Of a stretch of DNA of 40,173 nt, positions 1 to 8,665 are shown piece by piece. The notes under the pieces were generated by a model. That model ran no database searches, was not told the DNA's origin, and saw only the letters and a list, made by a program, of their open reading frames with translations. Position numbers and translations under genes: made by a program. Source of the stretch: a virus; the IMG/VR virus record IMGVR_UViG_3300030060_001926, positions 1 to 40,173 of that record; one strand, 5' to 3'. Every line of letters starts with the position of its first letter. Within the stretch, counting starts at the first letter, position 1.

Positions 1-3000
1 ATCAGTACCAAACCAAGCCTGTCTTACTTCCGGCATACCGTCTAACATTCTTCCCATTCTATCTATTGCTCTAGCCTGATGGTTTTGAACATTTTGTGTT
101 GCTCTGGGAGAAGCAAGAGTTAGGGCTTGAAGGGTCGCTAAATTATATTCAATTTTTTGCTCTACAGTTAAATCACTATAAAGCTTATCTTCTCCACCAT
201 ATGAAACAATAAAATCATGTTCTTCACCTTTGTTATGGTTAACAATACTATCGACATTTTCTGTGCTCATGCCAACTGCTAAAAGTTTTGGTCGTAAAGA
301 TTGAACTTCTAGTTCTTCTAATAATGCTTCAGCGGTTATTCCTACACCAGTAAAGCTTACAAGATCAGACAAAATAAGGTTTACTCTTTTTTTTGCAGTA
401 TCGTATGGTCTAGCAGTTCCTGTAGAAGGTTGAGTAAATTTTGGAAGATATACAATTCGTTCTCCTAATGTGTTTCCTTTGCTTTCAGTAGGAAGAGATG
501 CAACTCCCGATTGGTCAAACATTGAGTAAGACAAGAGATGAAATTGTTCTGTGTTGGTTAAAGAGTTTGCATTGTGTATTACAGTATCAGCAAACAAAAT
601 AGATCTTAGCCCTTTGTTTTTTGCACCAAAGATTACTGCCTCCGCAACACCGCTTGCTCCTCTTCCAAAATCAAAATCTGATAATCCTGTAGGACTAAAC
701 ATGCCGCCATATGGGCTAGAGGTGTCTCTTACCATTGTTTCTAGCCACGAAGAATAAAAAGCAAAACGAATAGATGCTTCTGTAATTTCTGGTGTTATTT
801 CATTACTACCAGATTTAGCATAATTAGACAACACTTCGGCATCTCTTGCTAACTGTTGACCAGTAGATTGAACAAAAGTTTTCCAGTCTTGTCCTTGTTC
901 TGTTGCAAGGAATCCACTTCGATTAGCATTGTATGCCGCACGCCCTCTCATAAAGTATCCGGCTCTACTCCAAAGTCTATTAGCATCAACAGGATTCAAA
1001 GCATTTCCGTTTGCATCCATAAGAATATTACCTTCGCTATCTCTTTGCATAGCAAACTCAAGGTTTTGATAATCTTCCATACCCCTGTATTCTCCATTAA
1101 TTTCTAGGGGTCCAGATAGGTTTACTGGTGTTGCGTTGTCCCAAGGAATTTGTTGCTCAAGAGTTGTGATGCCTGTGTCTCCCTGCTTAAGATCTGATTG
1201 TGCTTGTCTAATTGTTCTTCCAAATTTAGAATCTGCAAACTCACTTAAGGCTGTTCGCATCCCGTTTTGTTCTCTATAATATGTTTTAAGGTTTTCTACC
1301 ATTTGAGGAGTAACTATAGTTTCTCCTGCATCATTGTTTGTTTTTGCAGCCCAAATGTCAATATCTGATTGAATGGCTGGCTTTGTTACATAAGGCATAC
1401 TGCCCCTTCTAGCGGGCAGTGTTCCTATTTCTTCTGGAACAAAATCAGGCACAACAGGAATAAAAGACATCTCTCTTTTCTTTGCTTTTCTTTCTTCTTT
1501 GGTTGCGGCCTTACCTTCATCAGACTCTAGCCACTCATTATACTTTCTATTATTAATTTGGTTTGTTACAAACTGAGCGGTTCTTACAACATCTGGATCA
1601 TCAAAATTAAAATCTTCTGGATCACTGTTAGCAAGTGCATTGTGTCCGTTTACAACATTGGTTGTTGGGTTAGCTAATCCAGTTATGAATCCTGCCTTAT
1701 CAGAATTTGAAGATAGTTCTCCTCTTCCTCGTCCCGCTGTCTGTGCAGAAGTAGGCGCACCTGTAGCAAACATTTGTAGCTGTTGTAAAACAAAAGCTTC
1801 TTTGCTTCCAAGTTTTTGCAAAGCTTCTTTATCTAAGGTTGTAAAATCAATGCTTGTATCAAAGTATTTATTAGCCTCAGCAGCAAAAATACCGGGATCT
1901 AAAACAGCTAAACCATATAAATTTCTGTCCTGTTCTGTTGCATTCTCTTTAATGATGTTGCCTTGGTTATCAATTAAATTGCCATCTTTATCAACAACAC
2001 TAAGAGAAGAGACAGCTTTATTTAATTCCTCTTCATTCATTCCAAACTCAGAAGCAATTTGCTCAATCATATATTGTGTCATAACTAATGGGACTTCTGC
2101 TCCATTAGCTGAAAGCCTTTCGCCACCAAGTTCTCCGCTATTTAAAGCGTTTTGTGCAGACTCTCTAGTGTTTCGTACAAACTGTCCAATTCGTTGTTGG
2201 GCTTTTTGTCCTTGGAATGCAACCCTAAACATTACATCATCAAACTCTTCTGGGTTTGAAATTTTAAACTTAGGTCCATCTTTAGGAAACTCCCAACCAC
2301 CTTCTCCATTATTTAAACTTTGATTCCATTGACCAGTAGGTAGAATAACACCCGAAAAAGCAGGATGTTCTGCAAGTTGTGCGAGGAAAATATTTTTAGC
2401 ATTTTCATCAGACATGGTAGTAATGGTTTTAGCCGACAGGGTGGGCAAGTAATCTATTAGTCCATCTACACCTTGATCCATTGCGGCATTGAACTCCCCT
2501 CTTAAAATAGTCTCAATGCCATCTCTGTTAGACTTGTCATTAATAATCCCATATACAATACCACCTACGTTGTCGTTTCTTTGTCTAGCAGTAACAGCCC
2601 TAGCTTTTCTAGCGTCGTTATTTCCCTTAGTAAGTCGTTCGGTATAACCCCTAACAATAAAAAGAGCATCTTGTGAACCTTTTAGTTTTTGTACTGTTCT
2701 GCTAATAAGTCTTTTTTGTTCTGAACTTAATGGTATTTTATCACCATTAGCATCAACCATAGCCCCTTCTGTATATTGTGCTTTTAAGAACACACCTAAA
2801 GTAGTGACATTTGGTTTAGCTGTAAAATCAGACCAAGCTTTTTTTACCTCAGGACTTAAACTTTCTTCCCACTCATCTTCCATTGCATCATCACCAGCAT
2901 TATTTGCTGCCCATGCATTTAGTTGAGTAAGTGAGTTATTACCTAATGCTAACATACCGCTTTCAATTTCTGTAGAAGATTGTTGATTAGCACCTTGTCT

Positions 3001-3846
3001 TAGTTCTTGAAATTTTAAAAGAAGTGCTTGATCTTGGGGTGACATGTCATTAAACTCTAAGCTACCGTTTGCAATTTCTGCCATAATCTCGGTTGCTTTG
3101 GTTTCATTAGTTACGCCGGAAGAATATTCTTCTTTTCCAAACTCTTCTAATAGTTCTACTTTATCTGCTGTATTATAACCAGAAATTGTAGCATCATATT
3201 TTGCTGCAAAATCTTGCAGGCTTTCTCGTTCTTCTCTGTCTTCTGTTGTCCTAGCCTCATTTGTGGCTGTTCTAAGAGAATCTTCTCGTAGTCTAATAGA
3301 CTTCAATCTTTGATTTTCTAACCAACCCTCAGAGTCATATACATCATCATCAAACTCTTGGCCTCTAAGATAATTAATTGCCGCCTGTCTTCTTTCTACA
3401 AGGCTGCTTCCAACAATGACAGGACCATTACCCAAATTATATTCTGTAATTTCTCCTGTTGCTAGACCCTCGGCAATGTTTTCAACACCCCTCCACATTT
3501 TTTCATTCTGCTCGTAATTTTCTCTTTTCTTGTCTCTTGCTTCTTTTTCTTCTTGTGATTCTACTTTTTCTCTATAGTTTACACCCTCAACAAAATCATT
3601 AGCAATTCCTTGCAACGCATCTGTAAGAGCTTCTGTTCCACTTTTAGCGGGTTGTCTAGCAAACTCCCCCATCTCGAAACGTCCTCCAACAAATTGATCA
3701 GCAGGCAAAGCAGTATCTGGCACAACCTGTTGTTGTGTTGGTGCTACCTGTCCCGCTTGAATAATCTGAACTGGTTTACCCTGTCTACGAGAGTCTTGAA
3801 ATTCAGTCATCATTTGTTTCATTTGTTGATCAGATCGTTTAGCCAT
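1..3846 (-). CDS. Giant internal virion protein, T7 gp15/gp16-like (3' end off the window)
   Basis: One reading frame is open from an ATG at 3846 to the left edge: at least 1282 residues with no stop. The ATG follows a strong AAGGAGG site. The product is hydrophilic, Gln/Glu/Asn-rich and largely helical-looking, with charged stretches near residues 85-130. I see no transmembrane helix, signal peptide or obvious lysozyme or transglycosylase motif in the visible part. It directly follows a small Ala/Met/Gly-rich virion protein (3856-4467), the arrangement of T7 gp14 followed by gp15/gp16, the proteins ejected to build the trans-envelope DNA conduit. The role is inferred from size, composition and context, not a recognised domain. 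The C-terminus lies outside the window. Unlike T7, the gene lies downstream of the terminase genes. Confidence 0.75.
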   Translation of the reverse strand, partial: MAKRSDQQMKQMMTEFQDSRRQGKPVQIIQAGQVAPTQQQVVPDTALPADQFVGGRFEMGEFARQPAKSGTEALTDALQGIANDFVEGVNYREKVESQEEKEARDKKRENYEQNEKMWRGVENIAEGLATGEITEYNLGNGPVIVGSSLVERRQAAINYLRGQEFDDDVYDSEGWLENQRLKSIRLREDSLRTATNEARTTEDREERESLQDFAAKYDATISGYNTADKVELLEEFGKEEYSSGVTNETKATEIMAEIANGSLEFNDMSPQDQALLLKFQELRQGANQQSSTEIESGMLALGNNSLTQLNAWAANNAGDDAMEDEWEESLSPEVKKAWSDFTAKPNVTTLGVFLKAQYTEGAMVDANGDKIPLSSEQKRLISRTVQKLKGSQDALFIVRGYTERLTKGNNDARKARAVTARQRNDNVGGIVYGIINDKSNRDGIETILRGEFNAAMDQGVDGLIDYLPTLSAKTITTMSDENAKNIFLAQLAEHPAFSGVILPTGQWNQSLNNGEGGWEFPKDGPKFKISNPEEFDDVMFRVAFQGQKAQQRIGQFVRNTRESAQNALNSGELGGERLSANGAEVPLVMTQYMIEQIASEFGMNEEELNKAVSSLSVVDKDGNLIDNQGNIIKENATEQDRNLYGLAVLDPGIFAAEANKYFDTSIDFTTLDKEALQKLGSKEAFVLQQLQMFATGAPTSAQTAGRGRGELSSNSDKAGFITGLANPTTNVVNGHNALANSDPEDFNFDDPDVVRTAQFVTNQINNRKYNEWLESDEGKAATKEERKAKKREMSFIPVVPDFVPEEIGTLPARRGSMPYVTKPAIQSDIDIWAAKTNNDAGETIVTPQMVENLKTYYREQNGMRTALSEFADSKFGRTIRQAQSDLKQGDTGITTLEQQIPWDNATPVNLSGPLEINGEYRGMEDYQNLEFAMQRDSEGNILMDANGNALNPVDANRLWSRAGYFMRGRAAYNANRSGFLATEQGQDWKTFVQSTGQQLARDAEVLSNYAKSGSNEITPEITEASIRFAFYSSWLETMVRDTSSPYGGMFSPTGLSDFDFGRGASGVAEAVIFGAKNKGLRSILFADTVIHNANSLTNTEQFHLLSYSMFDQSGVASLPTESKGNTLGERIVYLPKFTQPSTGTARPYDTAKKRVNLILSDLVSFTGVGITAEALLEELEVQSLRPKLLAVGMSTENVDSIVNHNKGEEHDFIVSYGGEDKLYSDLTVEQKIEYNLATLQALTLASPRATQNVQNHQARAIDRMGRMLDGMPEVRQAWFGTD

Positions 3847-3855
3847 AGTTCCTCC

Positions 3856-4467
3856 TTAACCAAACATGGCTAGGCCTTTAGCCACGCCACCTAATGCTCC
3901 ACCAACAGCTGCCATAGTGGGGTTTTCCATAATTGGTCTTGCTGATGGACCTTTTAAATTAGGCATAAATACGTTGCCTTGTATTTTAGCTTTCATATTG
4001 CTTGCTTGAGCTTGCATATTTTCTAAACTTCTTTGGGTGTTTTTTTCAATGCCTTTAACAGCATCAAACCCGTTAAGCATATTCTGAAGCTGTAATGCTC
4101 TTGATGTTCCTCCCTTAACTCCACGTTGAGCGAAAGAGGTTGAGGTGGCATCCATTGCCATTGCCATTGCTCTTGAGTTATTTGCTTGTTGGAAGATAGT
4201 ATCTTCATTAATTCTTTTAGTTTGATTGTATTCGTAAGCCATGGCCCCCATGTTAATTGATCGGTTTACTTTTGCCTGTTGGCCTTCTTGCCAAACAGCA
4301 TTGAAGATTTCTTTGCCGTTGTCTATTCCCTTTTGCATTTCTCCCTGCATCCAATTTTGCATTGCTTGTTTATTTCGTCTAGCTGCTGCTGCGCTCTCAC
4401 CAATACCCCCGGCGATTCCACCAAGAATAGATGTAACTCCAGCTGCTGCCATAAATGGAAAAGGCAT
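3856..4467 (-). CDS. Small internal virion protein, gp14-like
   Basis: 203 residues with an AAAGGAG site before the ATG at 4467. The N-terminus is hydrophobic and Gly/Ala-rich (AAAGVTSILGGIAGGIG, about residues 7-23). A helical Gln/Met/Asn-rich middle follows, then a second Gly/Ala-rich hydrophobic patch at the C-terminus (GGALGGVAKGLAMFG). Hydrophobic glycine-rich ends around a helical core are typical of T7 gp14-type internal virion proteins, which insert into the outer membrane during DNA ejection. It lies between large terminase and the giant virion protein. The family assignment is an inference from composition and neighbours. Confidence 0.6.
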   Translation of the reverse strand: MPFPFMAAAGVTSILGGIAGGIGESAAAARRNKQAMQNWMQGEMQKGIDNGKEIFNAVWQEGQQAKVNRSINMGAMAYEYNQTKRINEDTIFQQANNSRAMAMAMDATSTSFAQRGVKGGTSRALQLQNMLNGFDAVKGIEKNTQRSLENMQAQASNMKAKIQGNVFMPNLKGPSARPIMENPTMAAVGGALGGVAKGLAMFG

Positions 4468-4482
4468 AGTAATCTCCTTTCT

Positions 4483-6141
4483 TTACCAACCCCATTGTGA
4501 TTTACGGGGGGCTGTTTTCTTTTTATTAATTTCACGAATAGCACCACTATGTGGTATCCAGTCACCTGCTCTAAACTCAGATGCCCATGATTCGACAGTT
4601 TCTTCCCATCGTTTTTGTTTGTTTTCTTCTACAGTCTTATCTGTATTTAAAGCCATAAGTTCTTTATAGTAATCAACAGCACTAGCCAAAGCATCAACAC
4701 GGTCATCATGCCTAAGTGCTCCTCTTCTGTCTGTTAATCGAGTAATCTGCATTTGGTTTTTTTCATCCTTAGCAACTCTTCGGTCCCAACATAATCTATG
4801 AGAACTCATAACAGGTTCTAAAACATCTAGCATCCTAGCTTCTTTGCGTCCTGTAACTTTAAATTCTTCAATGCCTATTCTTCCACAGTTTTCTAAAAGA
4901 ACAGGGGTAATGACTTTAGAGAACAAACCATCACCAAAGTTGGATTCAATACGAACCAACCCTACATTATATTCCAAACACATTTTTGCAATTTTTTCTA
5001 AAACAGCATCATTGTATCCGCCATCCCAACCAGTAAGCTCATGAATATAAATCATTGCCCCAGCTGTAGATGCAACACATACAGCTGTCTCATCGGCTCC
5101 TCTACCAGATGGATCGATGACCATGTGGCGGTGTTGATAGGGAATATAGTCTTTAGCTAGATACATGGGATCCATAATAACATCACCACCCAAGCCCCAA
5201 CTAGGCATTTTTTTGTTGGCGTTTTGTCCCTGCCATACAACTTTTTCGGGGGCTTGGTTTAGATCTACATCAAATACAATAAGATCCTGCAACTTAAGAG
5301 GATACTTATCAATATCAGCTAACGTAGTATCTAGCATGTATTGAAGAGCAAAAGCCTTTGGTCCAATTTTAGCCTTACGCTCTAATAACATTTCTGTATC
5401 GAACCTCTCAGGCTGCGTAGACTCACCGGGATTTTTACCTGTGTCCCAGATCCACTGCGCCACATCCTCTGATTCGCCCGGAAGGCTTGCGTCAGGCATC
5501 ATAGCAGGATACTTGACCAGCGGATAGGCTTGCTTTAGAACGCCGTATATGGACTCTGAAGAGTGAGGAGTACCAAGGAATAAAACCCTAGACTCTTTAT
5601 TACGAACAGACTCAAGTTCAGTTAGCTTGTGTAGCAGTGCTTCTCTAGCTTCTGCTGTTTGAGTATTGGTAGATATTTCAATATCATCACAAACAATTAG
5701 ATCAGAGTGCAAGCCCGTAATCTGAGATGTTGCTCCTCTAGCTGTGCATGATAAATCCTGTGTAAAGGTTGTTCTTACATTATGATTGAATCCCAGTGCC
5801 GAGTCTTTTGTGTGCTCGTCAGGAATCATATGGTTACAATAAGGAACAACACTTAAGATTCTTCTTGTCTGGGAAATAAATTCAATTGCTTTTTGTTGAG
5901 TAGCCGAAAGAACCAAGACCGTTTTATCGTGGTTACATAGCATATACCACGAAGCAAACATGGCGGTGAGCGTGGACTTTCCTGTGCCACGCCCAGCCGC
6001 CAAGATGAAATCGTTTGGTCCCTCTTGAAGCTGTCTTGCGATATCGTATTGCATAGGAGTTGGCTCTCCAAGTCCTAAGTATTTCATGCAAAAAAACACA
6101 TGATTACGAAAATCGTTTAAGACATCTTCAGGTGGTTTCAT
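4483..6141 (-). CDS. terL: Terminase large subunit (T7 gp19-like)
   Basis: 552 residues, the normal length for this family (T7 gp19 is slightly longer). The ATPase that drives DNA into the prohead is shown by Walker A GRGTGKST at about residues 50-57 and Walker B LIVCDDIE at about 148-155. The C-terminal RNase H-like nuclease that cuts concatemers is shown by VIDPSGRGADE around residue 341, ESNFGDG around 407 and HDDRVDALA near 486. These are the expected acidic metal ligands. The start overlaps the TerS stop by one base (TGATG), indicating translational coupling. No truncation or missing catalytic residue is seen. Confidence 0.96.
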   Translation of the reverse strand: MKPPEDVLNDFRNHVFFCMKYLGLGEPTPMQYDIARQLQEGPNDFILAAGRGTGKSTLTAMFASWYMLCNHDKTVLVLSATQQKAIEFISQTRRILSVVPYCNHMIPDEHTKDSALGFNHNVRTTFTQDLSCTARGATSQITGLHSDLIVCDDIEISTNTQTAEAREALLHKLTELESVRNKESRVLFLGTPHSSESIYGVLKQAYPLVKYPAMMPDASLPGESEDVAQWIWDTGKNPGESTQPERFDTEMLLERKAKIGPKAFALQYMLDTTLADIDKYPLKLQDLIVFDVDLNQAPEKVVWQGQNANKKMPSWGLGGDVIMDPMYLAKDYIPYQHRHMVIDPSGRGADETAVCVASTAGAMIYIHELTGWDGGYNDAVLEKIAKMCLEYNVGLVRIESNFGDGLFSKVITPVLLENCGRIGIEEFKVTGRKEARMLDVLEPVMSSHRLCWDRRVAKDEKNQMQITRLTDRRGALRHDDRVDALASAVDYYKELMALNTDKTVEENKQKRWEETVESWASEFRAGDWIPHSGAIREINKKKTAPRKSQWGW

Positions 6142-6359
6142 CAGTATGTTGCTTCCTTAATTTTAAAGGGGGCAGACTCAGCCATTGCTTCTTCTACTTT
6201 TTGAATAGCTTCAGAAGGAATGCTGTCGGCTGCTTCTCTGTTGTCATTGACAATGCCTCTAACAACAGTATATAGTCCGGGTGTACATTTATCAGGATCT
6301 CGAAGATCCCGAACGAGAGCATCCATTAGCATCTCGTTTAGTTGTTTTACTTTATTCAT
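6141..6359 (-). CDS. terS: Terminase small subunit (T7 gp18-like, DNA recognition)
   Basis: 72 residues, close to the 89 of T7 gp18. The N-terminal half is a helix typical of phage small terminases (VKQLNEMLMDALVRDLRD). A TPGLYTVVRGIVNDN segment follows, matching the pattern in which gp18-like proteins read 'x-aDl-vaR-ylkdN'. The protein should bind concatemer DNA and recruit TerL. The start lies in an ATGA overlap with the 38-residue membrane protein upstream, and the stop shares a base with the terL start. The call rests on this motif-like pattern plus position directly before terL. Confidence 0.8.
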   Translation of the reverse strand: MNKVKQLNEMLMDALVRDLRDPDKCTPGLYTVVRGIVNDNREAADSIPSEAIQKVEEAMAESAPFKIKEATY

Positions 6360-6472
6360 TTCTTAAATAGTCCAGTTAAATAGCTGATTGGAAAAATGTG
6401 ACCGGCAATATAACCAAGTACGGCAGTTAAGCCAGAAAACCAAATAGCTCCAACGAAAGATTCAAAGTTCAT
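6356..6472 (-). CDS. 38-residue single-span membrane protein, possible holin-like lysis factor
   Basis: A short ORF encodes MNFESFVGAIWFSGLTAVLG and continues to a basic end, LFKK. It has one clear transmembrane helix (about residues 6-27), a short N-terminus and a Lys-Lys C-terminus. Its start overlaps the lipoprotein stop (ATGA at 6469-6472) and its stop overlaps the terS start (ATGA at 6356-6359), so it fills the gap exactly and is almost certainly translated. T7 places its holin (17.5) just before terS, so a lysis role is plausible. No family is recognised. Confidence 0.7.
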   Translation of the reverse strand: MNFESFVGAIWFSGLTAVLGYIAGHIFPISYLTGLFKK

Positions 6473-7011
6473 TTAGACTTCTCCTTTTTATAGGCTGCGT
6501 TAAAATCTGGGTCAGTTGCTCGCAGCACAGCAATCATTTCCCTTACTGTAGTTTTGGATTCAGAATCATTAGCTTTTACTAACAGCCTAGCAGCAGATTT
6601 TTTATTGCTAGGGATAAGGCTTGAGAAGTTTCTCATCAAAGCCTTAATAGGATATCCTAATCCAAGATACCACAGTAAAGCTAATACACCAAAGATAGCC
6701 GCAGCAACGAATCCGTATTGCATTAGCGTAGCCCACCAAGGCACAGAGTCTTCGATATTGGGGATTGTTTTAATAATATCGTTGACCGATTTAACAATAG
6801 TTGCTTGCTCTTTTGCACCTTGCGAAGCTTCGCTCACGATTAAACTATGATCAATAAGCTCGGTTTTAGAGGCCTCTTCTTCAATAGTTTCAAATCTTGT
6901 TTGAGAAGATCTAGCGGTTTCACCAATGTTGGTGGCTCTATTACTAATTTTTTGTACGCCTGAGCACCCGCTAACGAGACTCAATACGATCAAGGCGAGT
7001 CCGTAACGCAT
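6469..7011 (-). CDS. Lipoprotein with a second transmembrane helix, candidate unimolecular spanin
   Basis: The start is the ATG at 7011: it follows GGAGAG by about five bases and puts a lipobox (LVSGC, Cys16) right after a short hydrophobic signal, MRYGLALIVLSLVSGC. The frame is open further upstream, but no earlier start is better supported. The mature protein has a polar helical linker (about 20-90), a transmembrane helix at about 96-120 and a basic C-terminal tail ending KKEKSK (180 residues in all). A lipid anchor in the outer membrane joined to an inner-membrane helix is the architecture of unimolecular spanins such as T1 gp11. The start lies inside the upstream membrane gene, as in Rz/Rz1 pairs. 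Function is inferred from architecture and context. Confidence 0.7.
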   Translation of the reverse strand: MRYGLALIVLSLVSGCSGVQKISNRATNIGETARSSQTRFETIEEEASKTELIDHSLIVSEASQGAKEQATIVKSVNDIIKTIPNIEDSVPWWATLMQYGFVAAAIFGVLALLWYLGLGYPIKALMRNFSSLIPSNKKSAARLLVKANDSESKTTVREMIAVLRATDPDFNAAYKKEKSK

Positions 7012-7231
7012 CGATTCTCTCCGCATGGGCCGCATCAGTGGCAGCAAATTCTACTTGAGATTGTACTAGGCTTTGTACAATATCTTTAAGTTCTTCAAGT
7101 TGTCCAGTGTTTTGTCTTTGTACTGCTTGGCCTTCACCTAGTTTTACAAATACACCGGCTAGGCCTACAGCTAAAACAAACACCTGAAGTACCTGCATAA
7201 TTGACGCTAAATCAGCTTTTTTTTCAGACAT
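6971..7231 (-). CDS. Small membrane-anchored coiled-coil protein (i-spanin- or holin-accessory-like)
   Basis: 86 residues. A short polar N-terminus is followed by one transmembrane segment (VLQVFVLAVGLAGVFV, about 14-30). A long charged coiled coil runs to the end, with heptads such as LEELKDIVQSLV and AERIDALRTRLDRIESR. Strong AAGGGG site before the ATG. An inner-membrane helix plus a periplasmic coiled coil is the shape of i-spanins, and the next gene (a lipoprotein) starts inside this one. It is also shaped like many phage proteins annotated as holin accessory. No specific family is recognised. Confidence 0.7.
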   Translation of the reverse strand: MSEKKADLASIMQVLQVFVLAVGLAGVFVKLGEGQAVQRQNTGQLEELKDIVQSLVQSQVEFAATDAAHAERIDALRTRLDRIESR

Positions 7232-7251
7232 ATCTTTATCCCCTTTATTAA

Positions 7252-7539
7252 TTATGGACTTTGAACACCGCCGCCGGTGTTATCGTTTGGTGGATTAATT
7301 GTTGCGTTGTTCCATGTTTCGAATCCTCCAGCATCAGGGCAAATAATATCTTGACATGGCGGTTCATCTTCTTCACACCAAGGAAATATTTGCATTGGAG
7401 ATCCGTTAGAAGTACGAATCCAAGCTTTATCAATTGAAATAGGACTGCCGTCGTTTCCTCTAATCCAAATAGAATCACATTTAGTAACAGCGTTTTCTGC
7501 TTCTCGAATCCAAAACTCATATGTACATACTTCAGCCAT
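7252..7539 (-). CDS. Small tail-region protein with tandem WIR/GSP repeats
   Basis: 95 residues starting in a TAATG junction with the fibre gene upstream. Two consecutive 14-15 residue units are visible: IWIRGNDGSPISID (about 24-37) and AWIRTSNGSPMQIF (about 39-52), and the earlier FWIREAENA resembles the start of a third. A Cys/Pro-rich stretch follows (PWCEEDEPPCQDIICPDAGG), then a Pro/Asn/Gly-rich end. The repeats look like short beta hairpins. Position right after the fibre genes suggests a fibre-tip or tail accessory protein. Function unknown. The Cys-Pro character recalls the cysteine-rich part of the large fibre. Confidence 0.75.
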   Translation of the reverse strand: MAEVCTYEFWIREAENAVTKCDSIWIRGNDGSPISIDKAWIRTSNGSPMQIFPWCEEDEPPCQDIICPDAGGFETWNNATINPPNDNTGGGVQSP

Positions 7540-8654
7540 TATTGCGATCTCCTAAAAATAATCTGACCTTCTGGCCCAGAGGCAGCAGGAGATTGGTTGT
7601 GTGGGATTACAACAAAATAGTTAGCAGCATTAGCATAAGTATAATTGTTAGATGCTGCACTAGTTGTCATCTTTAATGGACCTTTAATAACAGCATTAGC
7701 TCTTTCTACCGCACCGAGTTCATAAGAATGGAGAGGGTCTTCTCCCGTGCCTATAGCAGGAGAGCTGGTTGTTCTTGATGATGATCTATGTCTTGCAGCA
7801 TGGTCTGGTAAATCTGCTTCTGTAGCAGCACTTACTGCTGTAATATAACCACCAGTTACTGTTAGTTTGGGTAGAATGTTTGTTAAAGAAACGCCAGTGC
7901 CGACATTAACATCGGTTCTTCTAACAGCATGTGTGTCTGCACTAGGAGCGTTAGTAACCCCAAGAGTAGCAATGGTGCTTGTAGTTGCATTTAGCGTAGT
8001 AAACGTACCAATGCCTGTTGTAGAAACATTATTATTATTAAAATTAACAGCACCTGCACTACTGGCTACACTAAATGGTGTATTAAACGTTGTGGTTGCA
8101 GTAACCCCTAGCGTATCACTAGAGGCATCACCAACTACAGTGTTACCTTGAACTGTTAGGTCACTAGACAGTGTTAAAGATGTAACAGAAAGTGTGCCGT
8201 CTAGGTCTACATTTTCTGCATAAACATTGTGCCATCTTACTGAAGTAGATCCTAAATCATTAGTATCGTTTGCATGAGGCATTAGGTTACCCGTAATGGT
8301 AGTAAGGCCTAAAGCACTTACAGGATTACCTGCAATATTTTCTACTGTAACTGTAGTGGGTGTAATAGATGTACTAGATCCATCATTGCTTTTGACATAT
8401 ACGATAGCATCTGCATCTGTAGAACCTTGAACCGTAAGCGTACCTACGTCTGTAGAAGATAGCGTGCCTAAAGTAAAGGTAGCTGTATCACCACTAACTG
8501 CCCACTTGGTTTTTTCGCTGCTTGTTGCATCAGCAATATATCCGCCAAAAATACCATTTGTTTTTGCTAAGAATGTATCACTACAATCTGAACAGGCAGA
8601 CACACCACCACTGGCAGAAGAAACAATTTGAATTAAGTCAACATTATTTGCCAT
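7539..8654 (-). CDS. Tail fibre protein with Ser/Thr/Gly-rich beta repeats
   Basis: 371 residues with a good AAGGAG site. The N-terminus contains SACSDCSD. Most of the protein is low-complexity beta-rich sequence (TLTVQGSTDAD, SLTLSSDLTVQGNTVVG, GTFTTLNATTSTIATLGV), as in trimeric fibre shafts. A typical fibre motif is present: PHANDTNDLGSTSVRWHNVY with ENVDLDGTLSV just after, the 'DLGs-rW-nvya-dGtl' element seen in many phage tail fibres. The C-terminal quarter (from about residue 285) is less repetitive and could be the receptor-binding tip or trimerisation end. It is the third fibre-like gene in a row. Confidence 0.8.
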   Translation of the reverse strand: MANNVDLIQIVSSASGGVSACSDCSDTFLAKTNGIFGGYIADATSSEKTKWAVSGDTATFTLGTLSSTDVGTLTVQGSTDADAIVYVKSNDGSSTSITPTTVTVENIAGNPVSALGLTTITGNLMPHANDTNDLGSTSVRWHNVYAENVDLDGTLSVTSLTLSSDLTVQGNTVVGDASSDTLGVTATTTFNTPFSVASSAGAVNFNNNNVSTTGIGTFTTLNATTSTIATLGVTNAPSADTHAVRRTDVNVGTGVSLTNILPKLTVTGGYITAVSAATEADLPDHAARHRSSSRTTSSPAIGTGEDPLHSYELGAVERANAVIKGPLKMTTSAASNNYTYANAANYFVVIPHNQSPAASGPEGQIIFRRSQ

Positions 8655-8665
8655 TTATTTTCTCC

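Noticed and set aside
1640-2323. 227-codon plus-strand open frame
   Set aside because: It lies antisense to the giant virion gene, has a poor ribosome site and a Cys/Ser/Pro-rich unnatural composition. The minus frame is continuous through it.
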